From: Pseudomonadota bacterium
GTDB lineage: Bacteria > Chloroflexota > UBA6077 > JAJPGT01
DNA: 64,000 nucleotides
Direction: 5' to 3'
Assembly: GCA_021325655.1 (NCBI GenBank)
Contig: JAJPGT010000096.1
Location: forward strand, 1-64,000
Shown here: positions 52,525 to 61,088 of the stretch, piece by piece
Numbering within the stretch: position 1 is the first letter of the stretch
Layout: every line of letters starts with the position of its first letter
The notes under the pieces: model-generated
Told to the model about the DNA's origin: nothing
The model's input: the letters and a program-made list of their open reading frames with translations, nothing else
Database searches by the model: none
Program-made: the position numbers and the translations under genes

Positions 52525-53763
52525 CTACGGGTGGACCACCACCGGGGTGCCAACGTCCGCCCAGGTCCAGAACCACTTTGCGTCATCAGGGAGCAGCCCC
52601 AGGCAGCCGTGGCTGGACGGGATACCGAACAGCGCCGGGTCACGCCAGTAGTTCTCGTGGAGCGCCACCCCGCCGTTGGTGATGTACTGGGTCCAGCGGA
52701 CGTGCTCCACCTTGTAGCTCGCCCGCTCGGCGTCCTTGCCCAGCAGCGTGTTCGAGTCCATCGTCTCGCTTTCGACCCGACGCAGGATGGTGAACACGCC
52801 CACCGGAGTCTCCCAACCCGGCCGGCCGCTCGACGTCGGCGCCCAGTAGATCGGCGTCTGCCCTTCGTAGGCGGTCACCTCCTGCAAGCTCAGGTTGACG
52901 TCGATCCAATGGCCATCGAAGGGTGGTCCGCCCTGCGGCAACGGCGGCGGGAGCGTCATGCTGAAGCGCCGCAGCAACGGCCCGTAGACGTAGGCGCCCT
53001 CGTCCAGCTTGGCCCAGCCCGGCTGGTCGGGGAACACCTGTTCGCCCTCCACCCATTGCGAGACGGCGACCGGATCGCCGCGGTGCAGCTCGCCGACGAT
53101 GTCGGCCTGCGTGTTCGGTGCACTCCGGACGTACGCGCTGTCGGCGCCCACGTAGCCACGCCAGGTGCGCGGGAGCAGGTCGGCCGGCTTCGGCTCGCCA
53201 GCGGGGCCGACGGCGGAGGCATCGATGAAGGCCGTCGCGTTGGTGAGCGGGTCACGCACCTGCAGCCTGGCCCCCGTCTGCGGCGCGGTGACCTGGAAGA
53301 AGCTCCAGGCATCCACCTGGCCGTGGGTGATCGCATCCGGCTTGTCCGAACTCCACAGCGGCGTCGGCTGGAACGTCTCCACCCACCACGGCTTGAAGAC
53401 CGGCGCCGGGGGCGGCGCGGGCGCCGGAGCGGGCGCCGGCTTCGGCTTCGGCTTGGGTGGGTTCAGGTAGTCCTTGGGCGGCGGCCCGGACGGCCCCACC
53501 TTGTCCGCGTCGATCCAGGCGTAGTTCTTAGTACGGGGATTGAAGACGTACAGCCGCGGCCCGGACGCCTGCACCACCTGGAAGTAGTCCCACTGCGCCA
53601 CCGGGCCGAAGGAGATCGCTCCGTCGGTCGGGCCCGACCAGAGCTCGGTCGGCTCGGTCGCCTGAACCCAGTTCGTCTGGGGAGCGCCGAGCGCCGCCGG
53701 GCCGGACACCGAGGAGGCGAGCAGCAAGGCAAGCAGCAATACAAGCAGGCGAGTTGACTTCAC
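52525..53763 (-). CDS. Secreted L,D-transpeptidase with SH3-like domains (YkuD family)
   Basis: A 412-residue protein starting at GTG 53763 with a signal peptide (LLVLLLALLLASSVSGPAAL). Two similar beta modules follow (WVQATEPTELWSGPTDGAIS and WVETFQPTPLWSSDKPDAIT), separated by a Lys/Pro/Ala repeat linker, then an SH3-like segment (YVRSAPNTQADIVGELHRGD). The C-terminal YkuD domain ends GVALHENYWRDPALF and SSHGCLGLLPDDAK, with the catalytic Cys in SHGCLG. It crosslinks or modifies peptidoglycan outside the cell. The catalytic end resembles that of the enzyme at 44.5-45.8 kb, while the N-terminal domains differ. Confidence 0.93.
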   Translation of the reverse strand: MKSTRLLVLLLALLLASSVSGPAALGAPQTNWVQATEPTELWSGPTDGAISFGPVAQWDYFQVVQASGPRLYVFNPRTKNYAWIDADKVGPSGPPPKDYLNPPKPKPKPAPAPAPAPPPAPVFKPWWVETFQPTPLWSSDKPDAITHGQVDAWSFFQVTAPQTGARLQVRDPLTNATAFIDASAVGPAGEPKPADLLPRTWRGYVGADSAYVRSAPNTQADIVGELHRGDPVAVSQWVEGEQVFPDQPGWAKLDEGAYVYGPLLRRFSMTLPPPLPQGGPPFDGHWIDVNLSLQEVTAYEGQTPIYWAPTSSGRPGWETPVGVFTILRRVESETMDSNTLLGKDAERASYKVEHVRWTQYITNGGVALHENYWRDPALFGIPSSHGCLGLLPDDAKWFWTWADVGTPVVVHP

Positions 53764-53974
53764 GGGGCTGTCCCTGACATGGAGTTGGGCGCGGTGTCGC
53801 GTCTGGCGCAGGACACCATCGTCCGCCACGCTGCTGCGCGCGGGCTCAGTCTGGCATATCGGCGTGGGGCTGAGCAAGCTGGCCGCGGGCCTCCTACCCC
53901 AGCGGCCCTTCGCGGCCTACCGCGTCACCGTGGCCGCGCCAGCGGCGCGGCGCTCGCGGGGCATATCGACACGC

Positions 53975-54004
53975 GGGGCGAGGGGAAGCGCTTCCCCTCG
54001 CCCC
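53975..54004 (-). terminator. 30-bp perfect palindrome after the E2 gene
   Basis: Two 15-base arms (53975-53989 and 53990-54004) are exact reverse complements, centred on AAGC/GCTT. It lies 18 bp beyond the E2 stop on the minus strand. No T run follows on either strand. Confidence 0.5.
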
Positions 54005-54021
54005 CAGCTCGCCACAAGCGC

Positions 54022-55308
54022 CTACGTCCCCACCAGCAGGTAGGGCTTGGCGATGATCTCCGCCACCCGGCTCAGGAAGTCCCCGGCCGGGGCGCCGTCC
54101 ACGATGCGGTGGTCGAACGACAGGCTCAGCCAGCAGGTATGCCGCGCCTCCAGCCTGCCGTCGACCACCACCGGCCGCTGGGCGATGCGGCCGACGCCGA
54201 GGATCGCCGCCTCCGGCGGGTTCACAATCGGGGTAAACGCGTCCACCCCGTACCCGCCGAGGTTGGTGATAGTGAAGGTGCTGCCTGCCATCTCAGCCAC
54301 GCCCAGCTTGCCCTCGCGCGCCCGCGCGGCCATCGCGTCGATGTCGCGGGCGATCTCAACCAGGCTCTTGCGGTCCGCGTCGCGGACAACCGCCACCAGC
54401 AGCCCGGCCTCCACCGCCACCGCTACCCCGACGTGGACCTCGGGCAGGTAGCGCACCGCGTTGTCCGCCCACTGCGCGTTCATAATCGGGAACTCGCGCA
54501 GCGCACTGGCGCACGCCTTCACCAGCATCGCATCGTAGCTCAGCTTCACCCCGTAGCGCTTCTCGAACTCGTCCTTCAGGTGCTTGCGGAAGCGCACCGC
54601 CTCGTCGAAGTCCGTCTCGGCGAACAGGGTGACGCGGGCGACGCTGCGGGCCGACTGGGCCATCCGCTCGGCGGTGACGCGCCGAATCCGGTTGAGCGGC
54701 TCCACCCGTCCCGCCGCGCCGGGCGCTGGCGCCGCGGCCTCGGCCGCCACCGGGGTGGGGGCGGGCGGCGCCGCAGGGGCGGCTAGGGACGGAGCGGCTG
54801 CCACGGCCGCGGCCTGCTGCTGGCGTGCAGCGGCGAAGGCCCGCACGTCGGCCTCCTGGATCCGCCCTTCGGGCCCGCTGCCCTTCACCTGGGCGAGGTC
54901 TACCCCCAGCTCCCTGGCCACCCGCCGCGCCAGCGGCGAGGCCCGTAGCTCACGCGTCGTCCCCGGGGCAGCGCCGCCATTCGGTCCAACGGCTATTGGC
55001 GCGGGTGCAGCAGCCTCCTGGCCGGGAGCCCGGGGCCCGACACTCGGCCCCGGCGCCGCGGGCATCTCGCCGGGCTGGCCAACGTACGCGATGACCTGCT
55101 GCACCGGGACTTCCTGCCCCTCGGGGACAACGATCTGGAGCAGCACCCCGCTGACGGGCGACTCGACCTCGTTCTCTGCCTTGTCCGTCTCCACGGTGAA
55201 CAGCGGCTCGTCCTTGTTGACCGGGTCGCCCACCTTCTTCAGCCAGCGGGTGATGACGCCCGACTCCATGGTGAGGCCCAGCGTAGGCATCTTGATCGGC
55301 GTCGCCAT
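54022..55308 (-). CDS. 2-oxoacid dehydrogenase E2 (dihydrolipoamide acyltransferase)
   Basis: A 428-residue core subunit. An N-terminal lipoyl domain has its modified lysine at K43 (TVETDKAENEVESP). After an Ala/Pro linker comes the peripheral-subunit-binding domain (RASPLARRVARELGVDLAQV, GPEGRIQEADVRAF). A second Ala/Pro linker leads to the catalytic domain with the active-site SFDHRIVDGAPAGDFL. It transfers the acyl group made by E1 to CoA. It starts 2 bp after the E1 beta stop. No E3 (dihydrolipoamide dehydrogenase) gene follows, so E3 must be encoded elsewhere. The acyl substrate (pyruvate, branched-chain or acetoin) is not fixed by sequence. Confidence 0.95.
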   Translation of the reverse strand: MATPIKMPTLGLTMESGVITRWLKKVGDPVNKDEPLFTVETDKAENEVESPVSGVLLQIVVPEGQEVPVQQVIAYVGQPGEMPAAPGPSVGPRAPGQEAAAPAPIAVGPNGGAAPGTTRELRASPLARRVARELGVDLAQVKGSGPEGRIQEADVRAFAAARQQQAAAVAAAPSLAAPAAPPAPTPVAAEAAAPAPGAAGRVEPLNRIRRVTAERMAQSARSVARVTLFAETDFDEAVRFRKHLKDEFEKRYGVKLSYDAMLVKACASALREFPIMNAQWADNAVRYLPEVHVGVAVAVEAGLLVAVVRDADRKSLVEIARDIDAMAARAREGKLGVAEMAGSTFTITNLGGYGVDAFTPIVNPPEAAILGVGRIAQRPVVVDGRLEARHTCWLSLSFDHRIVDGAPAGDFLSRVAEIIAKPYLLVGT

Positions 55309-55310
55309 GG

Positions 55311-56336
55311 TCAGGCCCGCCCCAGCGTGCGCTTCACCGCCGCGACGAGGTCCTCCTTCTGCGGCAGGGCAGCGCGCTCCAACGGCTCCGCGTAGGGGAT
55401 CGGCACGTTCTTGCCGCATACCCGCTCCACCGGAGCGTCCAGGAAATCGAACGCCTCCCGCATCACCGCCATCGCGATCTCCGCCCCCACCCCGCAGCGC
55501 TCGTACGCCTCGTGCGTCACCACCAAGCGATGGGTCTTACGGACCGAGCGGGCCAGCGTCTCAACATCCAGCGGCACCAGGGTGCGCGGGTCGATCACCT
55601 CCACGCTAATCCCCTCCTGCGCCAGCTCCTCGGCCGCCTGGAGCGCCTTGTGAACCATGGTGTGGATACCCACTACCGTGCAGTCCGTCCCCTCGCGCTT
55701 CACGTCGGCGACGCCGAAGGGGATGGTGTACTCGCCAGCCGGCACCGGCCCCTTGGTGAAGTAGAGCACCTTGTGCTCCAGGAAGATCACCGGGTTGTCG
55801 TCGCGGATGGCGGTCTTCAGCAGCCCCTTGGCGTCATAGGGGGTGGAGGGGGTGACGACCTTCAGCCCGGGGATATGGCAGAACCAGGCCTCCAGGCTCT
55901 GCGAGTGCTGCGCCGCGTTGCCCCGGCCCGCGCCCTCCTGGGCCCGCAGCACCATGGGCACCTTGGCCCGGCCGCCGAACATATAGCGCAGCTTTGCCGC
56001 CTGATTGACGATGGCGTCCATCGCCATCGCGGTGAAGTCTACGTACATGATCTCAAGCACGGGGCGCATCCCGGTCACCGCCGCGCCGACGGCCATCCCG
56101 GTGATCCCTTCCTCGCTGATCGGCGTGTCGCGCACCCGCTCCGGGCCGAACTCGTCCACCAGCCCTTTGGTGACGCCGAAGACGCCGCCGCCGCCCCAGA
56201 TCGCCACATCCTCGCCCATCACGAACACGCGCGGATCGCGCGCCATCTCCTCGCGCAGCGCCTCGTTGAGCGCCTGCGCGTAGGTCAGCTCGCGCACCGC
56301 GGCTTCCTGCCCTGGTCGCGCCGCCGCCACCGTCAT
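55311..56336 (-). CDS. 2-oxoacid dehydrogenase E1 beta subunit
   Basis: This 341-residue subunit opens [20 protein letters not shown] and contains [40 protein letters not shown] and [20 protein letters not shown]. It ends in the transketolase C-terminal domain ([20 protein letters not shown]). It forms the thiamine-diphosphate heterotetramer with E1 alpha. Its ATG overlaps the E1 alpha stop by 4 bp. Confidence 0.96.
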   Translation of the reverse strand: MTVAAARPGQEAAVRELTYAQALNEALREEMARDPRVFVMGEDVAIWGGGGVFGVTKGLVDEFGPERVRDTPISEEGITGMAVGAAVTGMRPVLEIMYVDFTAMAMDAIVNQAAKLRYMFGGRAKVPMVLRAQEGAGRGNAAQHSQSLEAWFCHIPGLKVVTPSTPYDAKGLLKTAIRDDNPVIFLEHKVLYFTKGPVPAGEYTIPFGVADVKREGTDCTVVGIHTMVHKALQAAEELAQEGISVEVIDPRTLVPLDVETLARSVRKTHRLVVTHEAYERCGVGAEIAMAVMREAFDFLDAPVERVCGKNVPIPYAEPLERAALPQKEDLVAAVKRTLGRA

Positions 56337-57316
56337 GCGTAAATGTCCTCCATTAGCGTCTCGACCGGCGGCTCAGGGCTCTGCTGGGCGAACTCCAGCG
56401 CCCGCTCCACCGCCTGCTTCTCCTCGTCCTGTACCCGCTGGACCTCTTCCTGGGACATGATCCCACGCTCCACGAGCAGCTTCTCCAGCCGCTCGATCGG
56501 ATCCTTGGCCCGCCAGGGCTCCACCTCCTCGCGGGCGCGGTAGTTCAGCGGATCGCCGGCGTGGTGGCCGAAGTAGCGGTAGGTGCGGCAGATCAGCAGC
56601 GAGGGTCCTTCGCCACGGCGGGCCCGCTCGATCGCGTGGCTGGCCGCCTCGTACACCGCCAGCACGTCCATGCCATCCACCTCCATGCCGGGGATGCCGT
56701 AGGCGTTGGCCCGCGCCGCGGCGTCGAGATTCGCCACCGTGTTCTCCACCCGCGCCGACATTGCGAAGCCGTTGTTCTCGCAGACGAACACGACCGGCAG
56801 CTTCCAGATGGCCGCCATGTTCATCACTTCGTGCAGCACCCCCTGGTTGAGCGCGCCGTCGCCGAAGAAGCAGACTACCACCTGGCCGCTCCCACGCATC
56901 TTCGCGGAGAGCGCGGCGCCAGCGGCAATGCCCATGCCACCGCCGACGATCCCGTTAGCGCCCAGGATGCCGCGATCCACCTCGGCGATGTGCATCGAGC
57001 CGCCCTTGCCCTTGCAGGTGCCGGTCGCCTTGCCGAGCAGCTCGGCCATCATCCGGTTGATGTCGCCGCCCTTGGCGATGCAGTGGCCATGGCCGCGGTG
57101 GGTGCTGGTGATGTAGTCATCCTCCCGCAGCGCCGCGCAGACGCCCACGCCCACCGCCTCCATCCCGATGTAGGGATGCGAGGTGCCGCGCATCATCCCC
57201 GCGCGGTAAACCTCCAGCGCCTTGGTGTCGAACGCGCGGATGCGCCACATCGTCCGGTGCATCCAGCGCAGTTGCTCGACGCTCACACTGCTCAGGCCTG
57301 GCGCGGTGGTGGTCAT
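56333..57316 (-). CDS. 2-oxoacid dehydrogenase E1 alpha subunit
   Basis: A 327-residue thiamine-diphosphate subunit with [58 protein letters not shown] and the cofactor motif [20 protein letters not shown] followed by [10 protein letters not shown]. These motifs are shared by pyruvate and acetoin dehydrogenases. GGGGAGGAG precedes the ATG at 57316. It is the first gene of the E1 alpha - E1 beta - E2 operon. Confidence 0.95.
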   Translation of the reverse strand: MTTTAPGLSSVSVEQLRWMHRTMWRIRAFDTKALEVYRAGMMRGTSHPYIGMEAVGVGVCAALREDDYITSTHRGHGHCIAKGGDINRMMAELLGKATGTCKGKGGSMHIAEVDRGILGANGIVGGGMGIAAGAALSAKMRGSGQVVVCFFGDGALNQGVLHEVMNMAAIWKLPVVFVCENNGFAMSARVENTVANLDAAARANAYGIPGMEVDGMDVLAVYEAASHAIERARRGEGPSLLICRTYRYFGHHAGDPLNYRAREEVEPWRAKDPIERLEKLLVERGIMSQEEVQRVQDEEKQAVERALEFAQQSPEPPVETLMEDIYA

Positions 57317-57602
57317 GGCTCCTCCCCTGTATGGACACTCGCCAGCAGCACGCGGGGTAGCGGCTGACGGATAACTTATGGCAAGCGCTTGCGATTGTAC
57401 CGAATGCCGCCGGGAGACGCACCCGAGCGCGTAGCAGGGACCAGGCCACGAAGCGGGTTCGCCGCCCGCGCTCCTGGTCGCGTACATGGACGAACAACGG
57501 CGCCGCGCCAGCGGGCTCCTTCCACCGCGCCGAGCCCCTGGGCACAGCCCGAGCCGTCGGGCACAGCCGAGCGCTCGCCAGCGCCCCGCGACTCGACCCG
57601 GC

Positions 57603-58330
57603 TTAGCGCGGGGCGAGCGAGGCAGCGAGCGCCAGGGAGTGGCCATGCCCGGCAGCGATCGCCGCGATCCGCCCCCGGGGCGGCAGCAGCGCTTGTACCG
57701 GCGCCAGGCGCGGCTCGGTGGTGCCATCCCCCAGTTGGCCGAAGGTGTTGTCCCCCCAGGCCCACAGCGCTCCATCTTGGACGGCCAGACTGTGCGTGAA
57801 GCCGGCCACGATCGCCGTCACGCGGCTGAGGCTCAGCACCGGCACTGGCGTCGGCTGGCACAGGCAGCCGGTCAGGTCCGCCCGGCCGATCCTGAGCTGC
57901 CCTTCGGCGTTGCGCCCCCAGGCCCAGAGCGTCCCGTCGCTCTTGAGCGCCAGGCTGTGGCGGAAGCCGGCCGCGACCCGGGTGGCCCCCCGCAGGAACG
58001 CCACCTGGACCGGTGTGGCCCGATCCGTGGTCGTGCCATCACCGAGCTGGCCCCACTGGTTGTCGCCCCAGGCCCAGGTCGTGCCGTCGCGCCGGCTCGC
58101 CAGGGTGTGGGCCAAGCCCCGCGGAGGTCCACCACGCCTGCTAAGTCACTCACCGGTGCCGGGCGGGAGTGCGGCTGCTGGTCTGCCGTCCCCCGTCCGA
58201 GCTGGCCATCGCTATTGTAGCCCCAGGCGGCCGTGTTCCGCCCGGCGGCACGGCCACTCCAGCCACGCCAGGGCCCCAGAGAAGGGCCGCGGCGAGCGCG
58301 GCGCCTAAGAGAACATGGAGGCGAGGTCGC
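57603..58330 (-). pseudogene. RCC1-repeat secreted protein, frameshifted
   Basis: Four RCC1-type repeats can be read: WGYNSDGQLGRGT, WGDNQWGQLGDGT, WGRNAEGQLRIGR and WGDNTFGQLGDGT, each with the spacing of beta-propeller blades. They lie in different frames. From 58115 to 57603 the frame is open and holds the last three. The first repeat (about 58240-58125) is in a second frame, and an upstream hydrophobic signal-like stretch (LLGAALAAALLWGPGVAGVA) in a third. One missing G in each of two G runs (near 58128 and 58240) would join them. Either the gene is decaying or the sequence has homopolymer errors. RCC1 propellers are protein-interaction modules. Confidence 0.65.
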
Positions 58331-58364
58331 GTCTCATCCTCCCGCCCAACCTCTGCAGGGAAGG

Positions 58365-58691
58365 TCAGGCATGCGTGCCGATGTCGGCGTTCAGGGTGTC
58401 CACAACGGGCTTTCTGCGGGGCTGCTGCGCCGCAGCCAGCGCCCAGCAGCCATCCTGGTAGTACGCGCCGCCAGACGGCTCGGTGAGCGGATCTACCAGG
58501 TTGAACCAGCAGAGGTGCTGAGCCCCATCCTGGGCGTACACCGGGGCCTTAGCCGTCCAGGAGTCGGCTTGGGTCGGCCAGGTGCTGGTCCAGAGCGGGT
58601 TGCAGGCGCTGCTGCGGCCGCGCGGGCGAGCGCGCTGCCCCGCGCCCCGCCCGCCAGTGTAGCAGAACACGCTCCCAAAGGAGCATTCCAC
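58365..58691 (-). CDS. Uncertain 108-residue open frame
   Basis: An open frame rich in Trp, Tyr and Cys in its second half (WTSTWPTQADSWTAKAPVYA, GAQHLCWFNLVDPLTE, GGAYYQDGCWALAAAQ), which looks more protein-like than random frames here. No family recognised. The N-terminal third is Arg/Gly rich and may not be translated. It could be a remnant of a larger broken gene next to the frameshifted RCC1 gene. Confidence 0.3.
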   Translation of the reverse strand: MECSFGSVFCYTGGRGAGQRARPRGRSSACNPLWTSTWPTQADSWTAKAPVYAQDGAQHLCWFNLVDPLTEPSGGAYYQDGCWALAAAQQPRRKPVVDTLNADIGTHA

Positions 58692-59087
58692 GCCCAGATC
58701 TCAACGTTTTCTCAACCTCGCCTGATGGTGCGATGGAGAAGAAGTCCTCCTTTCTTCGACTGAGGAAGGGTCATCTAGCGCGGGCCTGGGACGTAAGCAG
58801 AGGTGTTGGCGTTGTTAGACGACTGACTTCTGGGGAAGAACGGCAGCAGAAGTCGCCGTTGCTAGCGGGTGGGAGTACTGTTCGCTGTGTGGGCTCTTGA
58901 CTGCGGTATAGACTTGGTCAAGACCGCCGAGCTAGACGGTGAGCCTGTGTCGCAAGGGCTTGGTCGCCCGCGTGCTGCCTTTCGCCTCGATGCCCGTGCC
59001 CCTTTTTAGGCTCCGAGCGGCTGATCGCCGCGCGGATCGCGGATGGTGTGCCCCGGCGTGGCGGGGCCGCATCCCTATAATCCGGGT
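58692..59087. other. Lower-GC intergenic region with hairpins, no gene
   Basis: About 400 bp with visibly lower GC than its surroundings and no convincing frame. It contains an 8-bp perfect stem (58825-58832 with 58847-58854) and a GCGGT-CTTG/CAAG-ACCGC structure near 58903-58927. No tRNA features. It could hold a small RNA or decayed sequence. Confidence 0.4.
59076..59081 (+). promoter_or_regulatory. Consensus -10 (TATAAT) for leaderless obg transcription
   Basis: A perfect TATAAT ends six bases before the ATG at 59088, so the transcript should start at the start codon. No -35 match lies at the usual distance, and no Shine-Dalgarno is present. Confidence 0.6.
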
Positions 59088-60407
59088 ATGGTGAGCAATA
59101 CAGAATCTTCCCCACGCGAATCTGCCCGTGAGCCGACCCGAGCCGAGGCGCCGCTGCTGGACGAGGTGCGCATCTTCGTCAAAGCCGGCGCTGGCGGCAA
59201 TGGCGCCGCGACCTTCCGTCGCGAGGCGTTCGTTCCCCGCGGCGGGCCAGATGGCGGCGACGGCGGCCGCGGCGGGAGCGTGTTCCTGCGCGCCGACCGC
59301 CATGAGACGACCTTCGAGAAGTTCCGCTTCAAGCGGCACTTCAAAGCCGAGCGCGGCGGCCACGGGATGAGCAAGCAGAAGCACGGCAAGAAGGGCGCGG
59401 ACCTGGTCATCACCGTGCCGCTCGGAACCAGCGTGCGGACCGCGGAGGGACTGGTGGCGGACCTGACCCGCGATGGCGAGGAGGTGATGGTCGCCCGCGG
59501 CGGCCGGGGCGGGCTGGGCAACACCCACTTCAAGACGCCGACCAATCAAGCGCCGCGCATCGCTGAGAAGGGGGAGCCCGGCGAAGAGGCGGAACTGTGG
59601 CTGGAGTTGAAGACGCTCGCCGACGTTGGCCTGGTGGGCGAGCCGAACGCGGGTAAGAGCAGCCTGCTGGCGGCGCTGAGCGCGGCGCGGCCGAAGATCG
59701 CCCCCTACCCGTTCACCACCCTGTCGCCCCACCTCGGCGTGACCGAGGTGGGCGATCTGCGGCTGGTCGTGGCCGACATCCCCGGGCTCATCCAGGGGGC
59801 GCACGCCGGCAAGGGGCTCGGGCTGCGCTTCCTGAAGCACGTGGAGCGGGCGCGGGTGCTGCTGCACGTGGTGGATGCCGCGCGCGACGATGCGCTGGAG
59901 GCGTATGACGTGGTGCGCGCCGAGCTAGGACAGTACAACCCGCGGCTGCTGGACAAGCCGGAGGTGGTCGCCGCCAACAAGATGGACCTGGAGGAGGCAC
60001 GGGCGCACTGGCCACGGCTGCACGCGGCCTGGCAGCGGCGGGGCGTCACCGCCATCCCGGTCTCCGCCCAGACGGGCGAGGGCATCGAGGCGCTGCTGGC
60101 AGCGCTCAAGGAGGCGCTGGCGAAGCTGCCGCCGGAGGAGCGGGAGCTGGCACCGACGGTGCGGGTCTACCGCCTCGCGCCCGAGACGGAGCGCTGGCGG
60201 ATCGAGCGCGACCCGGACGGAGCGTTTCGCCTGGTTGGCCGCCCGGTGGAGCGGGCGGTGGCGATGGCCGACCTTTCGACCCGCGAGGGGATCGACCGTT
60301 TCCAGACCGTGCTGGGCCGGATGGGGGTGTTGGCGGCGCTCGAGCGCGCCGGAGTGACAGAGGGCTCCACGGTCCGCATCGGCTCAACCGAGCTGGAGTG
60401 GGGATGA
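59088..60407 (+). CDS. obg: GTPase Obg
   Basis: This 439-residue ribosome-associated GTPase is needed for late 50S assembly and stress control. It has a glycine-rich Obg fold (about 24-180: EVRIFVKAGAGGNGAATFRR, GGPDGGDGGRGGSVFL). The G domain follows, with G1 VGEPNAGKSSLL (about 183-191), G3 VVADIPGLIQGA, G4 ANKMD and G5 VSAQTG. A C-terminal OCT domain (about 355-439, WRIERDPDGAFRLVGRPVER) completes it. The first 20 residues are polar. The start is taken as ATG 59088 from the TATAAT six bases before it; GTG 59091 is adjacent. nadD overlaps the end by 4 bp. Confidence 0.97.
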   Translation: MVSNTESSPRESAREPTRAEAPLLDEVRIFVKAGAGGNGAATFRREAFVPRGGPDGGDGGRGGSVFLRADRHETTFEKFRFKRHFKAERGGHGMSKQKHGKKGADLVITVPLGTSVRTAEGLVADLTRDGEEVMVARGGRGGLGNTHFKTPTNQAPRIAEKGEPGEEAELWLELKTLADVGLVGEPNAGKSSLLAALSAARPKIAPYPFTTLSPHLGVTEVGDLRLVVADIPGLIQGAHAGKGLGLRFLKHVERARVLLHVVDAARDDALEAYDVVRAELGQYNPRLLDKPEVVAANKMDLEEARAHWPRLHAAWQRRGVTAIPVSAQTGEGIEALLAALKEALAKLPPEERELAPTVRVYRLAPETERWRIERDPDGAFRLVGRPVERAVAMADLSTREGIDRFQTVLGRMGVLAALERAGVTEGSTVRIGSTELEWG

Positions 60408-61027
60408 CCCGCCGGATCGGCGTTTTTGGCGGGACGTTCGATCCCCCTCACCTGGGGCATCTGGCGGCGGGACAGGAGATCTACCACCTGCTCGGGCTGG
60501 AGCAGGTCCTGCTGGTGCCGGCCCGGCGCAACCCGCTCAAGGCCAGCGGGCCGGGCGCCTCGGTCGAGCAGCGGCTCCGCATGGTCGAGCTTGCCATCGG
60601 CGACGATCCGCGCTTCGCCCTGTCGCGCGCCGACGCGGACCGGCCCGGCCCATCCTATACGGTGGACCTGCTGGCGGAGCTGCAAGCGCGCCTGCCGGGG
60701 GCCGCGCTGCTATTCCTGGTAGGCTCCGACGCGCTGCGCGACCTGCCCGAGTGGCGGGATCCAGAGACGATCCTGCGGCGCTGGCGCCTGGTCACGTTCA
60801 CCCGCCAGGGCTTCCCCGCGCCAGACCTCGCGACGCTGGAGACGCGGCTGCCCGGGGCGGCAGAGCGGATCACCGTGGTTCCCGTGCCCGGCGTCGCCGT
60901 CTCGTCGCGTGACCTCCGCCGCCGCGTCGCGGCCGGGCTGCCAATCCGCTACCTTGTCCCCGATCCGGTCTGGCGCTACATCGAGGCTGAGGGGCTCTAC
61001 CGGCATTCGGAGCGCCAGGCCGAGTGA
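60404..61027 (+). CDS. nadD: Nicotinate-nucleotide adenylyltransferase
   Basis: A 207-residue enzyme joining nicotinate mononucleotide and ATP to deamido-NAD in NAD synthesis. The nucleotide-binding motif is IGVFGGTFDPPHLGHLAAGQ (GTFDPPHxGH), followed by VLLVPARRNPLK. The C-terminal motif is VAVSSRDLRRRVAAGLPIRY, with a final YIEAEGLYR. The ATG overlaps the obg stop (ATGA) and has GGAGTGGGG upstream, so obg and nadD are coupled, a common pairing. Confidence 0.96.
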   Translation: MTRRIGVFGGTFDPPHLGHLAAGQEIYHLLGLEQVLLVPARRNPLKASGPGASVEQRLRMVELAIGDDPRFALSRADADRPGPSYTVDLLAELQARLPGAALLFLVGSDALRDLPEWRDPETILRRWRLVTFTRQGFPAPDLATLETRLPGAAERITVVPVPGVAVSSRDLRRRVAAGLPIRYLVPDPVWRYIEAEGLYRHSERQAE

Positions 61028-61088
61028 GCTACGGGCGCTAGCGCGCGGGGGTGTCGCGGACACGTGACGGTCGAGGGGAAGAAGGTGT

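Noticed and set aside
53400..53460. GC-rich repeat of Pro/Lys/Ala codons in the L,D-transpeptidase
   Set aside because: It encodes a protein linker; it is not a separate repeat element.
58890..58930. TTGACT as a promoter -35 before obg
   Set aside because: No -10 hexamer lies at a suitable distance (the bases 17 bp on read AAGACC), so I do not call a promoter.
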